From Macrotrachela quadricornifera (taxonomy: Eukaryota > Rotifera > Eurotatoria > Philodinida > Philodinidae), in contig JAJEKB010001370.1 in NCBI GenBank assembly GCA_022393335.1, forward strand, positions 99,953 to 163,952: DNA of 64,000 nucleotides, in the 5' to 3' direction. This document shows, piece after piece, positions 38,728 through 50,242 of this stretch (the first letter of the stretch is position 1; the number at the start of each line of letters is the position of its first letter). The notes under the pieces were generated by a model that was not told where the DNA came from, did no database searches, and saw only the letters and a program-made list of their open reading frames with translations. A program made the translations under genes and the position numbers.

Positions 38728-39509
38728 GAAATTGAAAATATATTTGATCAAATAAGAACTGATCTAAAATTATGGCGGGCAAAAAAAATTAACTCTAGCA
38801 CTGAATAAAAATTATATCGAGCAAGCTTTTGATGAATTAGTACAAATTATTGAAACTCGTATTTATCAGATATCAAATATGTTTAAAAAGTTACAAGTAA
38901 GTTTTTTCAATTTTGGAAATCAACATCTTAGTTTGCTTTTTTTCACATTTTATTTAGACAATGCAAACAAAATTCACTTTAAAAATCGTAAATCTCGAAC
39001 AAACTAATATAGATTTAAAAAAACAAATTGAACATTTAAATTTGATGGTACAAAAACGGACGAAAACAGTATAATTATTGGAGAAAACAATTTTGATCCG
39101 TGATTTATTGAGTTTCGGTCGGAACCGGCTCCAAGAAGAATACTACAGTCGTTGTTTATCGAAAGATAAATTCGACATTTCTTATAACAAAAAGATTAAT
39201 ATTGAAAAATTAGAAAATAAACATCCAGTAATGTTTAATATACTTCAAGTTATTGCACATGAATTTAGAGTTGATGCTGGTAAATTTTTGACATTCTTAC
39301 GTGAAAAAAGAAAAGGTGATGGTTTTGTACATATACTTTATGAAATTCAACATTACGCAAAAGTACACAAGGCTGAAAAAGCTTTTAATCTCAATCAATT
39401 TCTAAAGGAACAATTAATGCATGAACTTGATGTTGAAGATGAATCGATATTACAACCAATTTTTACAAATGCTTGTAAACTCATCAATAAAAACACTCAA
39501 CAAATATAA
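38728..39509 (+). pseudogene. Decayed coiled-coil/helical protein gene
   Basis: The frame starting at 38728 (EIENIFDQIRTDLKLWRAKK) breaks at about 38806 and resumes one base out of register (NYIEQAFDELVQIIETRIYQ). It then passes a normal-looking intron (GTAAGT near 38896 to TTTAG near 38957), reads NLEQTNIDLKKQIEHLNLMV and meets an in-frame TAA at about 39071. The same frame continues open through 39509 (ILQVIAHEFRVDAGKFLTF, then a charged tail). Frameshift plus internal stop indicate a pseudogene. Retained intron structure means it derives from DNA, not from processed mRNA. The protein family was not recognised. It lies inside the inverted-repeat-bounded island. Confidence 0.6.
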
Positions 39510-40013
39510 AATGTCAATGATCCATCAAGTTTGAAAAAAAACATTTATTTTTTTTATGAAAGAAGAAATAAAAAAGAATCTGAGAAAGGTTTTATGCAAC
39601 ATTTAAGAAAACATCTTTTATTTTAGATTAAGAATATATAAACAATTTGTGACAATCTTAATTAACCTGATCCATTGAACAACTCTTTCATTCGAACAGA
39701 ATATGAGCGAAGAAATCATGCAAAATTACTGTTGAAATAATTATTTTAATAATAATTAGCGAGTAAGTTAAAGAAAAAGAAAGATTTTTTTATAAAATCT
39801 TGTTATTAGTCTTGTGGTAACAAACGATTGTGATGACATAATACGGTTTTTTTTTTATCAAGAACTGAAATTATGTATATGGTTTGAACATTTTCATTTT
39901 GAACTAATACAATCAATATCATTTATATATATATATATAACATACAATTATTCATCTCCATCCAATCACATTCATTAAAAATAACATATTAATTAAATGA
40001 ATCAATATTAGAA

Positions 40014-40280
40014 TAGCCACCACTTCAAATACTTGATTTTACATTATTATCATCGCATGGTGTTATTGCATATTTAACACATTCTGGTCAACAAATCTCA
40101 ATTAAACAAGAATTATTTTTAGATAAAACAATTCCAAATAATAAAATACTTGATCGACATGATGCCAAAAAAAGTAAAATGAGAAAATATTGATGATATT
40201 ATGGAACCAGTTCCTGATCATATTATTGGATCAATTAATGAAACAAGTAAAGAACAACTTGAAAATAATCGTCAAATGGG
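40014..40280 (+). pseudogene. Decayed gene fragment, unknown family
   Basis: One frame reads PPLQILDFTLLSSHGVIAYL to DAKKSKMRK, then a one-base shift is needed near 40185 to continue as ENIDDIMEPVPDHIIGSINE to RQMG. A GTTAG donor follows, with a possible next exon near 40338 (GLKAMSEG). Codon use looks like that of real genes here, but the shift and a TAG just upstream suggest decay. It may belong to the same ancestral gene as the fragment at 38728-39509. Family not recognised. Confidence 0.4.
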
Positions 40281-40773
40281 TTAGTTTAGTTCTATTTATC
40301 AACAGTATTATGTTGTTGTTGTTTTTTAGTTTTTAGGTTTAAAAGCTATGTCTGAAGGTTCTGTAGTATATATTTCATTTCGTTTCTAACATATTAAGAT
40401 GTTTGACTAATTGTATAAATTTTCTCAGCAATTCAGTTTAAGTATAAAGTGTCATTTTTTTGAAATTTGCAAATGCTCCTAATCAATAGCTTCTAGAAAT
40501 ATAGTTCTGAAAATTATTTTATTGAGACAACTTTTTATGCTCTATTCAGTGATTTAAAAAAATTTTCAAAGAATGTGTATTGAGAGTAAAACAGTCAGAT
40601 ACCAGTTCGATAAAATCGACTGTTAAGCTTATTCTGCTGTTGTTAATGCATGATTTGAATTGAAAATAAATATTCATTCGTATATCATTCAGTGAGAGCT
40701 ACCAGACTAGGATACTCTAAACTTACCAGAAGAAAGCCGACGTATATCTAGGAGAAGCTATGTAGAAATACCC

Positions 40774-41435
40774 ATTATTTATAGAATTAAAACGATACAA
40801 AAATCGAACATAAGATCTTCACTACTCAAAAATTATTCGACTTCTCATGTAGAATACTGCCTAGACTTTATCACAAAAAAACATACAAATTTAGAAAATT
40901 AAAAGTCGTTAGAGGTATCATTTAGTTATTTTAACTTCCGATCTCCTGTATATTTCGTTAACTTGTTATTTTCAAAAAACAATCAATCGTACACATCCAG
41001 CTAATTTTATTTGAGATATAAAAATAAACGAGAATCTTCTGTGTCTAGTATGATTTTTAAATATATTCAGGAAATTTATAGTACACAGAATTATTTAATA
41101 ATTTATTTAAATAAACAAAGTCTTCATAGAAAAGATTTCTCTTGTATTTGAGAAAGGGAAATATTGATATTAAACTTTTGATTATATTTTTTTTTGTGCA
41201 AAAAACAAAAAAAAAGGAATCAATTATTCTGATAAGATACGCAGCGGAAGAATTTTCTGTTTTTTTTTTGCATATCAAAATCAAATAATAATATACGTTC
41301 GATACAAACAGAGCAAAAACAAAAACATGAACCACAAAACAAATGTTTAATTAATGAGATTACAGGTATTATAAGTGAGACAAAAATATAGAAAAGAAAG
41401 ACATAGAAAAATAGAAATATGGCTGTTATGATAAA
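40774..41435. other. Intergenic region, no gene seen
   Basis: AT-rich sequence downstream of the island and 3' of the Ig/FN3 receptor gene. No supported feature. Confidence 0.4.
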
Positions 41436-44400
41436 TTAAGTTGATGATATTGATACTGGCTCAATTATTTGTGTTGGTAGTGATTGTTCTTTTGATGATG
41501 ATGATGATAATAAATTTTTATTATCTGACAAAAAATTATTTGTATCATTAGTTGTTACAGATAAAGGCGTTAAATATTTCCAATGATTATAAGGAGATTC
41601 CATTGATGAACCAATACCACTTGATGAATGTGATGATGAACCTGTACTTGGTGGTGCTGAATGTTTAAAATTTTCATTATTATCATTTGTTTGTTGATGT
41701 GGAATAGAATTAATTAATGGACGTGTTGAATCACTTGATGAATGTGTACAATAATGTCCACTACTACCACCACCTCCAGCTGATGATGATGAAAAACTTC
41801 TATCACACAGATCATGTTGTTGATCACCTAAATAAAAAATAAAATTTTTGGTTTTTTATTCTTAGAAAAATTCGAAATTAAATTAAATCTATACACATAC
41901 TTTCATTAACAAGTGGTGTTGTTATATGTTTTAATTTTTGATGTCGTTGACATGTTCCATGATGATGAGGATGAGGATGATGATGATGTAAATAATGAAA
42001 TGGTGTTCCATTTGTTTGTGATGATAAAACACCTTCATTAACTTTTTTATTTATTAAATTATCTTTATTATTTAAAGAAGTTTTTAAAGGAAATGTATCA
42101 GATGGATAATTTATTATACGATGATGAATTGGACATGTTGACACATTTGAACGATCATTTGTACAACTAAATAAAGCTAAAAGAAGAAGAAAAGAAAAAA
42201 AAACAAAAAGAATTAATAAATAATAAATTTTTCTAAGTATACTTGGTTGATTAAGTGTACATGAATGTTCTTCATATTGACTATGTGTACTAAATGGTGT
42301 TAATGTATGATAAAAATTTTCTTGTTGATCAACTATATTTTCATTATCTAAACGATTCATTGGATTTGTATTTAAACGCATTGTACTATTTTCAGTTGTT
42401 GTTATTCCTGTTGCACTATGTGGTAAAAGATTTTGTCCATTATAAATTATAGCTTGTTTAGAATTTGTTGGATAAGTAAATGGTATTAATTTACCATCAA
42501 CAGCAACAACACCATGTTGTAAACAAGGTGTTGTTGCATAATCAGGATTAAAATTTTTATGTAAGCCATCACAATAAAATTCTGAACCATTTACAGATTT
42601 AACATGAGCTAAATAAAAAAAAAGAAATAGAATTTGCTTTTGTTTTTTTATATAAATAAAAAACTATACAGATAAATTTTTTTCGTTGTAATAGTCTTAA
42701 TATACACATAAGAATAAGTATAACAATTAAAATTAATAAAATTCCAGCAATAATACCAATTGTTAAATAAAGCATATCAGAACTTTTATGTCCTGATGTT
42801 GAAGGTAATTCTGGTGTTGCTAAATCATGTAAAATACGTGTTGGATTTTGTATTTTAGTAATATTTTCAAGAATTTCATCAAAATTTTTTTGATTCATAT
42901 GTGTACGACGTTGAGTTGAAACTAAATAAAAAAAACAAAATTAAATTGAAAAAAATATCTTTTAAAATTTATTTACATGATGGAACGGATATTTCAATTG
43001 AATTACTCATTAAACTTAAACCATAATTTGAATAACTAGTCATGCATAATTCATATTTTTCATTTGGTTCTATTGATGATATTGTATATGTATCAATTAA
43101 TGGATAACGTATATTAGGAATTTTAATTGTTGTATAATTTTTATTTGAATTTAATAAACGATAATAAATAATAAAACCATCAATAGTTATATTATTTGAA
43201 TAATTTATTTTCCATTTTAAACTAATTTGTCCATCTGTTGTTATCCATGCATCAGTTATTTGTGGAATAGGTAAACTCAATTGATTTAATAATTTTAATG
43301 AATATCGTTTTATTGGACTTGTTAATAATTGTTTACCATTTAAATCAAAAGCAATAAGACGAAATTTATAATTTTGTTCCATTTCAAGATTTGAAATAAT
43401 AGTATGAGTTATTGAATTATTATACATTTGATTATGTATTATCCATGTTGTTTTAGGATTAATTAAACGATATTGTATTTGAATATTTGTTTCAATTGAT
43501 TCATTGAGTTTCCAAAATAATTCAACAGCATTATTATCTATTTGATTTATATTAATTATTTCAAGTTTTGATACTAAATTAAATAAAAAATATTTTAGAT
43601 AGAAAAAAAGAATTAATTGATTTTATTTTATATTTTTGTACCTCCACGAGTTGTTGATAATGGAAAATCTATTTTTTCTAAAAATAAAAAATAGAAATTT
43701 AGGTTCTTTTTATAATAATTTATTTAACAATAGTTTTTTTCTAAATATAACAATAACGAAACAAAAACCAACAAAACTAACCAGGAACATTTAATTCCAA
43801 ACCTTGTATCTGAACATAACATTTAGCTGTATTTGTATCAAAGCCAATTTTTGATGCAACACATTCATATATTCCACTATCTGATTTTTGTGCTGATACA
43901 ATACGTAATCCACCGGATGGAAGCATTTCATAACGGCGCATTAAATTTAAATGAATCATTTCATTATTATGTAACCATTGTACAGTTGAACCTGTTTGTG
44001 TTAAACAATGTAATTGAATTGTTTCACCTTCATAAACAGTTATATTATTTGGTCCAATAACTATTAAAGATTTTTTTAATTGAATTTCTTGATCAATTTT
44101 TTCTATATAAAATAAAAAAATAAAGTTTAAATAATTTTTAAAAATTAATTTAGTACCTTCAGTTTTTGTATTATTTGGAAGAAGAAGAACAGTACTTGCT
44201 TGAGAAAAACCGTATGGATTTCTACCAATACATTGATAAATACCTTCTTTTGGTTGATTAAGAGATAGAAGACTACCTAAAAAATACAAATAAATTCGAA
44301 TAATAAATATATTTTAAAACTTCAAAACTTTCATGATATATTTTAAATAATAAATTTTTAGAATCAATGATGCCTACTACCTCAATCTCTCTTAATTCTT

Positions 44401-47400
44401 CATTAGATAATTATAAATTTCCGGTTATCTATCCTTCCGTTAGATGAATTTTTGTATCTACCTGTAACAGGTGATCCATTAATTGTAATTTCTTCTCCAT
44501 TATATAACCAACTAATTGTTGGTTCAGGTCGACCACGAAAACCACATTTAATTGATATACTTTCTCTTCGATTTATTTGAATAACTGAATCTGGTCGTTG
44601 AATAATTTTTGGTGGTTCTTAAAAAACAAAAAACAAGCATTTTTTTATTTACAAGTTTTTTTTTTCTTTTTTACCTAAAACTTCTAATAAAGCAGTATAT
44701 GCAATATCTGATTGACCATTTGAACTTGATGCTCGACATATATATGTTCCACGATCATCCAAACGTATATCATATAAATATAATGTACCATGTACAACTT
44801 CATTTCGTTTTTCAGGTAATATATCACCATATTTTTCCCATTCAACATTTGGTTTTGGCCAACCAGCAATAACACATTCAATAGAAAAATTATTTCCAAC
44901 AAGAACTCTATTTAATTTTAATTTATAAAATTAATTATTTATAATATAAATAGAAAAGTATTTACCTTGAAGCAACAGGTGGTTTATATACAGTTATTAA
45001 TGGTAGACGATCTTTATTATTTAATGGTTTTTTAAAAACTTGTAAAATTGTTGTTTGACTATTATTTACAATTTGTTCAGTTATGGAATTTTTTGCTGAA
45101 CATTTATATTTTCCTGTATCAGATTGTTTTATATCAATAATATGTAAATTTCCACTCGGTAAAATTTTATATCGATCTACGAAAAGAGAATAAAAGTCGA
45201 AATTTGTAATCTTTGTCAATAAATCTTTTTTTTATTATTACTTGATTTCGATTCAATATCTAAACGATTATTATCTAAAGTAAAAATTGGTATTGGTCTT
45301 GGATTACCATTTGGTAATTCACATGGTATAACAGCAATATTTTCTTCAGTTAAATTAAGAAAATTATTTTCATTTATAAGTGTTTTAAAAGGATCTAAGG
45401 CTAAAAAAGATATAATAAAATATAAAATGATATATCTTAATTGATTCAATTAATTCTTTCAACTGACAAACATCACTTTCACAATGAACAGATGGATTAT
45501 TCAAAGGAAATATATGCATACATTCTCCACATGTCAACATTTTCGTTGTCATTTAAGAAAATTCAATTGATAAAAATTCAACTCATCTCTTCTTTCGATC
45601 AAGCTGAGAGTAAAGAGAAAATGGACACTTGACCCTTTTGTCTTTTCAAACATCTGTATGTTCACAATTAACTAGTTCATTTTTGACCGAGTACACTAGT
45701 AATAATGTTCATCAATGTTTCGTCTCACATCATGATTAGCTATTGAACAAATAGAATAAGGCGTGTGCATCTTTCCATTACTATTGCCTTCTATAATGAA
45801 TATGTGACGCCTATATACAATTCGGATGTTTGTGAGTGAGAGGCGCCGGTCATCATCAATAAACAGACCTTAATTTCCGAGAAAGATAGGATGGACATAG
45901 AAGGAAAAAGAAAAAAAAAAAGCCGTTCCTTCTTGTGCTAAGTGAATTACCGATAAAATAATATCCGGATTAATATGTACGTGCATGACCGATGATTGTA
46001 TGTCGGAAAAAAGAAATTTTTTCTCCTATTAGAAGAAACATGAACAAGAGTCGGTCATTATTCATCTAGATTTTTTACATTGTTCATTAAATAATAAACG
46101 ATAGAAACAACGAAACGACATTTATCATCTTTATGTCGTAACAATTTTGTCTGCAAGAATGATGATGATTATGTAGATATTCAATCAAGACAATCGAATA
46201 ACTTATGTTGCCGACATGTTAGAAAATTAGCTTGATGATATTAGTAATGAACAAACGCCGACAGATTCATATTAAAGCATAAATCTCGTTTTTTTGTTTT
46301 TTCGATAATTATAGAGACTGATCGACTATTTAGTTGTCTACATATAGTCTTTCTTTTTCTCCTCCGCCTCTTTCTCTTTAATCAAAAAAGAATATACGGT
46401 GAGAAGACATACGTATATCGATATGTATGTACACATAAAATTAATGATCATTATTGAAGATAGAATCCAACCTCCCGACTGGTCACTTATCTTTTCTCTG
46501 TGCCGTTCCATCATTTTGATCGAGATTGCTTACGGCTGATCTTGACCTTTTTCTTCTTCTACTTCTACTTCTTTTTTTTTGTGCAATGATTTCATCAAGA
46601 CAAAACAATGATGACAGATTTTCTACTCATGGGAAATTCTTTCTTCTTCTGGTCATAGTCATCCCTCGAGCTAGATCTATGTATATAAGAGTGACATTTT
46701 CCTAGATTGTTGATACATAACCTATCTGTTTAACATATATTATTCACAAGTAAAAATAGAGATGATGATCTATTGTGTATGCGATACAAGTCAAGAATGA
46801 ACTTCCGATGTATGAACAATAAGTTGCGTAAGATTAAGCAATGGAAATCATCGAACTAGGGATGTTCTAATTGCAAGCGAAGGAAGACATGTGCCTATAT
46901 TCTCAACATTGTGCTGTTTACACATTCATACATCATATTGAGATCTCTTATTCATTCATTCATTCATTCATTCACTTTCACTCAAACAGAATAAGAGTCT
47001 ATTTAGACAACTGCTCATGTTCTTGATTATCTCGACAAGTTAGTAGGAAAAGAAAAAGAAAGAACGTCTCAAGGCAATAGCAAAAAGATCCTCTTTTCTT
47101 CTTTTTTTTCTGTCTATTTAACAATATTCTTTGCGTATGTGTGCATGTATGTCTGTGTGTAAGTCTCGAAAAAAAAGCAAATAAAGAACTCTTCGATCGG
47201 ATCGAATCGCCTACGATTATACACTTGACAGCATCAAAGCATACAACACACATTCAGGCTATTTGATATTAATAATCCAACTATAAGTTTGCCATTCCTA
47301 CTGGACAGGTCATCGACCGTCGTTTCTTTTGTTTCATCGTTTCTAGTGCGCAGACAATCGACCAACAATATATAAAGACGGAGGCAATGGAATCAAATTA

Positions 47401-48251
47401 ACTATAGTAGCCGATACTACTATCGTTTTAATCGAAGAAACGATAGACCTATTTTTAATAGGTCATAAAAGGTGCTAGTGGCTAGTAATGTTATTGTTGA
47501 TCATTATTTTGTATGAAAATCAAATGAAATAATAATTAGAGAAAAGTCTCATACGTTTTTTTTTACGAACATTTAATGAACCATTTAAAATTATATCAAA
47601 AGACGATAAGAAAAGATGAATAGTCTATTAAGTTGGATACTATTTGTCTGAATACTACTAAGACTATTCGACTAAGACAATTAAATAAGGCGGCAGGAGA
47701 AGAAAAAGACATCACCTTCGTATCTTTTAATGAGCTGTTGTGACAGCTCTCATTTGGACATATGTGTCTGTACATATATGCATATATTTTGACAGTGATG
47801 CGACAAGTTGTCGGTTAGTTAGATTAATATTAAGAATAAATATGAAAAACTTACTTGGTAAACTTAACATAGCCGGTTCACTTTCAAGTAAACCATAACG
47901 TGTCGAAACAACACAAGCATAAGCACCTGGTTGTGTATAGGCAGTATCACCAAATTGAAATATTCGTAATTCATTATCATGCATTTCAATGATTGATGGA
48001 TTTAATTCAATACGTTGTCCAACATGAGTCCAATAAGCAACGGATACAAATGGTGTATCACTACTTTCACATATTAAACGTGCTTCAGATGATGATGATA
48101 TTACAGCTGTTTGTGGACGTACACGTACTTGTGGTAAACCATCTAAATCAAAAATAGATTCATTTTGTCATAGACACATATATAATTAATTATTTTACTT
48201 ACCAATAGTATTTAAATAAAAGAATAATACGAGAATATAGATCAATATCAT
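41436..48251 (-). CDS. Ig/FN3 single-pass receptor, CDON/BOC/Ihog-like
   Basis: More than ten exons on the minus strand, start 48251, stop 41438-41436. Exon 1 encodes a short hydrophobic signal peptide (MILIYILVLFFYLNTI). Five Ig domains follow, in exons around 48140-47855, 45400-45000, 44990-44680, 44618-44170 and 44100-43790, each with paired Cys (for example RLICESSD with PGAYACVVS; YKCSAKNS; TYICRASS; GIYQCIGRNPYG; IQLHCLTQ with GIYECVAS). Two FN3 domains come next (about 43570-42975), then the transmembrane segment LYLTIGIIAGILLILIVILI (exon 42898-42600) and a long Ser/Asn/His-rich cytoplasmic tail. Five Ig plus FN3 repeats and a SDxLYL-type juxtamembrane sequence recall CDON/BOC/Ihog Hedgehog co-receptors, which have two or three FN3 domains. 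Robo- or neogenin-type receptors are alternatives. A second hydrophobic stretch in the tail is best explained as an unspliced intron (42177-42242). Confidence 0.7.
42177..42242 (-). other. 66-bp in-frame intron mimicking a transmembrane helix
   Basis: On the minus strand it reads GTATAC...TTCTTCTTTTAG. It has no stop in the reading frame and a length divisible by three. Removing it keeps the frame (CCA A / CT TTA), while retaining it would insert a strongly hydrophobic segment into the cytoplasmic tail. Confidence 0.6.
45401..47854 (-). other. Large first-Ig intron of the receptor gene
   Basis: 2454-bp intron between the exons for Ig1 and Ig2 (donor GTAAGT, acceptor TTTTTTAG); all other introns of the gene are short. 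It has less extreme base composition than the rest of the window and contains an ATTC tetranucleotide repeat at about 46951-46974. It holds no coding exon that I can recognise and may contain enhancers. Confidence 0.6.
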
Positions 48252-49929
48252 TGTGCATATTACATTATAAAGAAATAAAACAAAAACAAAGACATCTACA
48301 ATTAATGAAACCATATGATGTAACGTAGAGAATAACAAAATGAAGAAGAAAAAAAAAGAAATTTTCATTAATGCACATGGACGCATCAATTGTTCATACA
48401 AATGAGCATCCAAATAGTAAGAATAATAACAATACTAACATTACCAATCCTATCCCTAGTTTTAATGAGATCAGGTTGAACGAGTACTGACCGCCTACCG
48501 TCAGCTGTTCATTCATTCAGTTTTTATATGTGTATATAGAAGAAAAAAGACACAGACAGCGTGTAAAAGGAGATGAGGGGTGTTATTGTTGATAGTCGGG
48601 CATCTTTCGTGTGTAATTACAAGAGTAAGAGTAGTAGACAATGAAGATGATCATGATGGAAGCGTCTTTAACTAAAAAGAATCAAGACAAACCAAAAGAA
48701 GAAAGGTGGCTATTCTCGACATTGTTCAAACATTAAGCGAAAGAGAAAGAAACCGAGAGAGAAAGAAAGAGAGGGAAAGAAAATTCAATAAGTCATCATC
48801 ATTTTTCTTAACAATGCGTTCGTTCTCTCATTTTTTTTTCCTCTTTTCTTCTCAAAGACTGTTCATCAGTCAGCAAGCTTCTCTTGCTTTCTTCTTCTCT
48901 CGTTCTCTCTTTCTGTTTTCTTCTTCTCTCGTACAATTTGTTTTAGCATTTCCGCATATATTCTCTAGCTCGTCTCATTTCATTCGAGGACATGCAAAGG
49001 TGAACAAAAATAGTAACTCCACCCCTATCGTTACAACAGAAGCACATCATCATTTCAGTGTGTATACACTACATATGTAAGGAAAAAAAAGGAGGACGAC
49101 ACAAGAAAAAACGTCAATAGGGAATTACGTGTCAATGTCTCGCCTGAATATGACTTATGAATATATAAGTAAAAAGAAAAAAGAGCGTTTCAACGATCAA
49201 TAAAATTAGAAAAATGAAAAAAAAAGAAATGATTCACACTTCTTTATTTTTATTATTTTTCTTCTCTTCATGTCGAAATACGATGGACAAATAAACTCTT
49301 TTTGAGTAGATACATGAAAGTCGCCATAGTAAACACCTCAAATGAATGAACTTTCAAGGCAAATAAATCATCCAGGCCGCCAACGATCTTCATCTCTTTG
49401 TACACACATACATATCGAATAGGAAACACAGAAACAAAAAAAAAGATGCGATCACTTCTCATGCTTCAAATAAAATGTATTTATATGGATATATATATAT
49501 ATATATGGATATATGCTAAGATTACTATCAATCTTCAATCGACATGCAATTGAACAGTTCATATATATATTCAAAAAAAAATCAGATGTGCTATATAGTC
49601 TCACTAAAAGAAATATGTTAGCGGTCTCATATGGAAAAAAGAAAACAACAGTTCAAACATTCAACCGACAAACGATCTCTTTTTTTTTCCTATACTATTA
49701 ATTGGACACTGAAATTTGTTAAAACTATTTGAATGAATAAAAAAATTGTTTTTTCCTACCGAATTATTCTAATAAGAGAAAAGAATAAATGTGTTATATC
49801 CAATTTGATAAATTTTTTCTAAGCTTGAACACACGCACATCCGCTCGTTAAAGATAATGGTTGGTGACCTTCATGTTATCAATAATATAATCGTCTACTT
49901 TTCCTACTCTTCTACAATACTCCTGCTTC

Positions 49930-49930
49930 A

Positions 49931-49953
<23 letters not shown>
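49930..49953. repeat. TA dinucleotide repeat
   Basis: Uninterrupted TA run followed by a TG/TA-mixed stretch. Confidence 0.85.
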
Positions 49954-49963
<10 letters not shown>

Positions 49964-50226
49964 ATGCGAACATTATACACATCAACCAAACCTCAATAGA
50001 TAGATGGAAGAGTCTAATCAATAATATCGATGAGTAGTAGGACGTTGTTTATAGCTAAAAGATAAATAGAATGATAGATACTCACTCTCTTCGCTTCATG
50101 AAATAGTAGTTTAGATTGAGATTTTTATCTTTAGAAATAGAACATATGTTTTTTTTCCAATATGATGATGATGATGATAATAATAATAATAATGATGAAG
50201 ATGATGTATAATCATGAACAAATTGC

Positions 50227-50242
50227 GCGATCGATCGATCGC
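50227..50242. repeat. 16-bp GATC palindrome
   Basis: GCGATCGATCGATCGC is perfectly self-complementary. A related GATCGATCAATCGATCGA occurs near 50706. Significance unknown. Confidence 0.7.

Larger units (their letters stand above)
35978..40773. mobile_element. 4.8-kb island bounded by 92-bp inverted repeats; candidate unclassified transposon
   Basis: Positions 35978-36069 and the reverse complement of 40682-40773 align without gaps over 92 bp with about 16 mismatches, both reading inward from GGGTATTTCTACA. Between them lie a hAT-like element (36162-37904), a palindrome cluster and two decayed multi-exon gene fragments. Without the nested hAT the unit would be about 3 kb. No target duplication was identified at the outer ends. 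It could be an old DNA transposon that captured gene fragments, or two unrelated copies of one repeat that happen to face each other. Confidence 0.5.

Noticed and set aside
39078..39509. An intact 143-residue gene
   Set aside because: The frame has no proper ATG at its start; it continues upstream through an in-frame stop and a frameshift into coiled-coil coding sequence, so a pseudogene is the better reading.
41878..42381. A second transmembrane helix in the Ig/FN3 receptor's tail
   Set aside because: The hydrophobic stretch coincides exactly with a 66-bp GT...TTTTAG segment whose removal keeps the frame, so it is most simply an intron.
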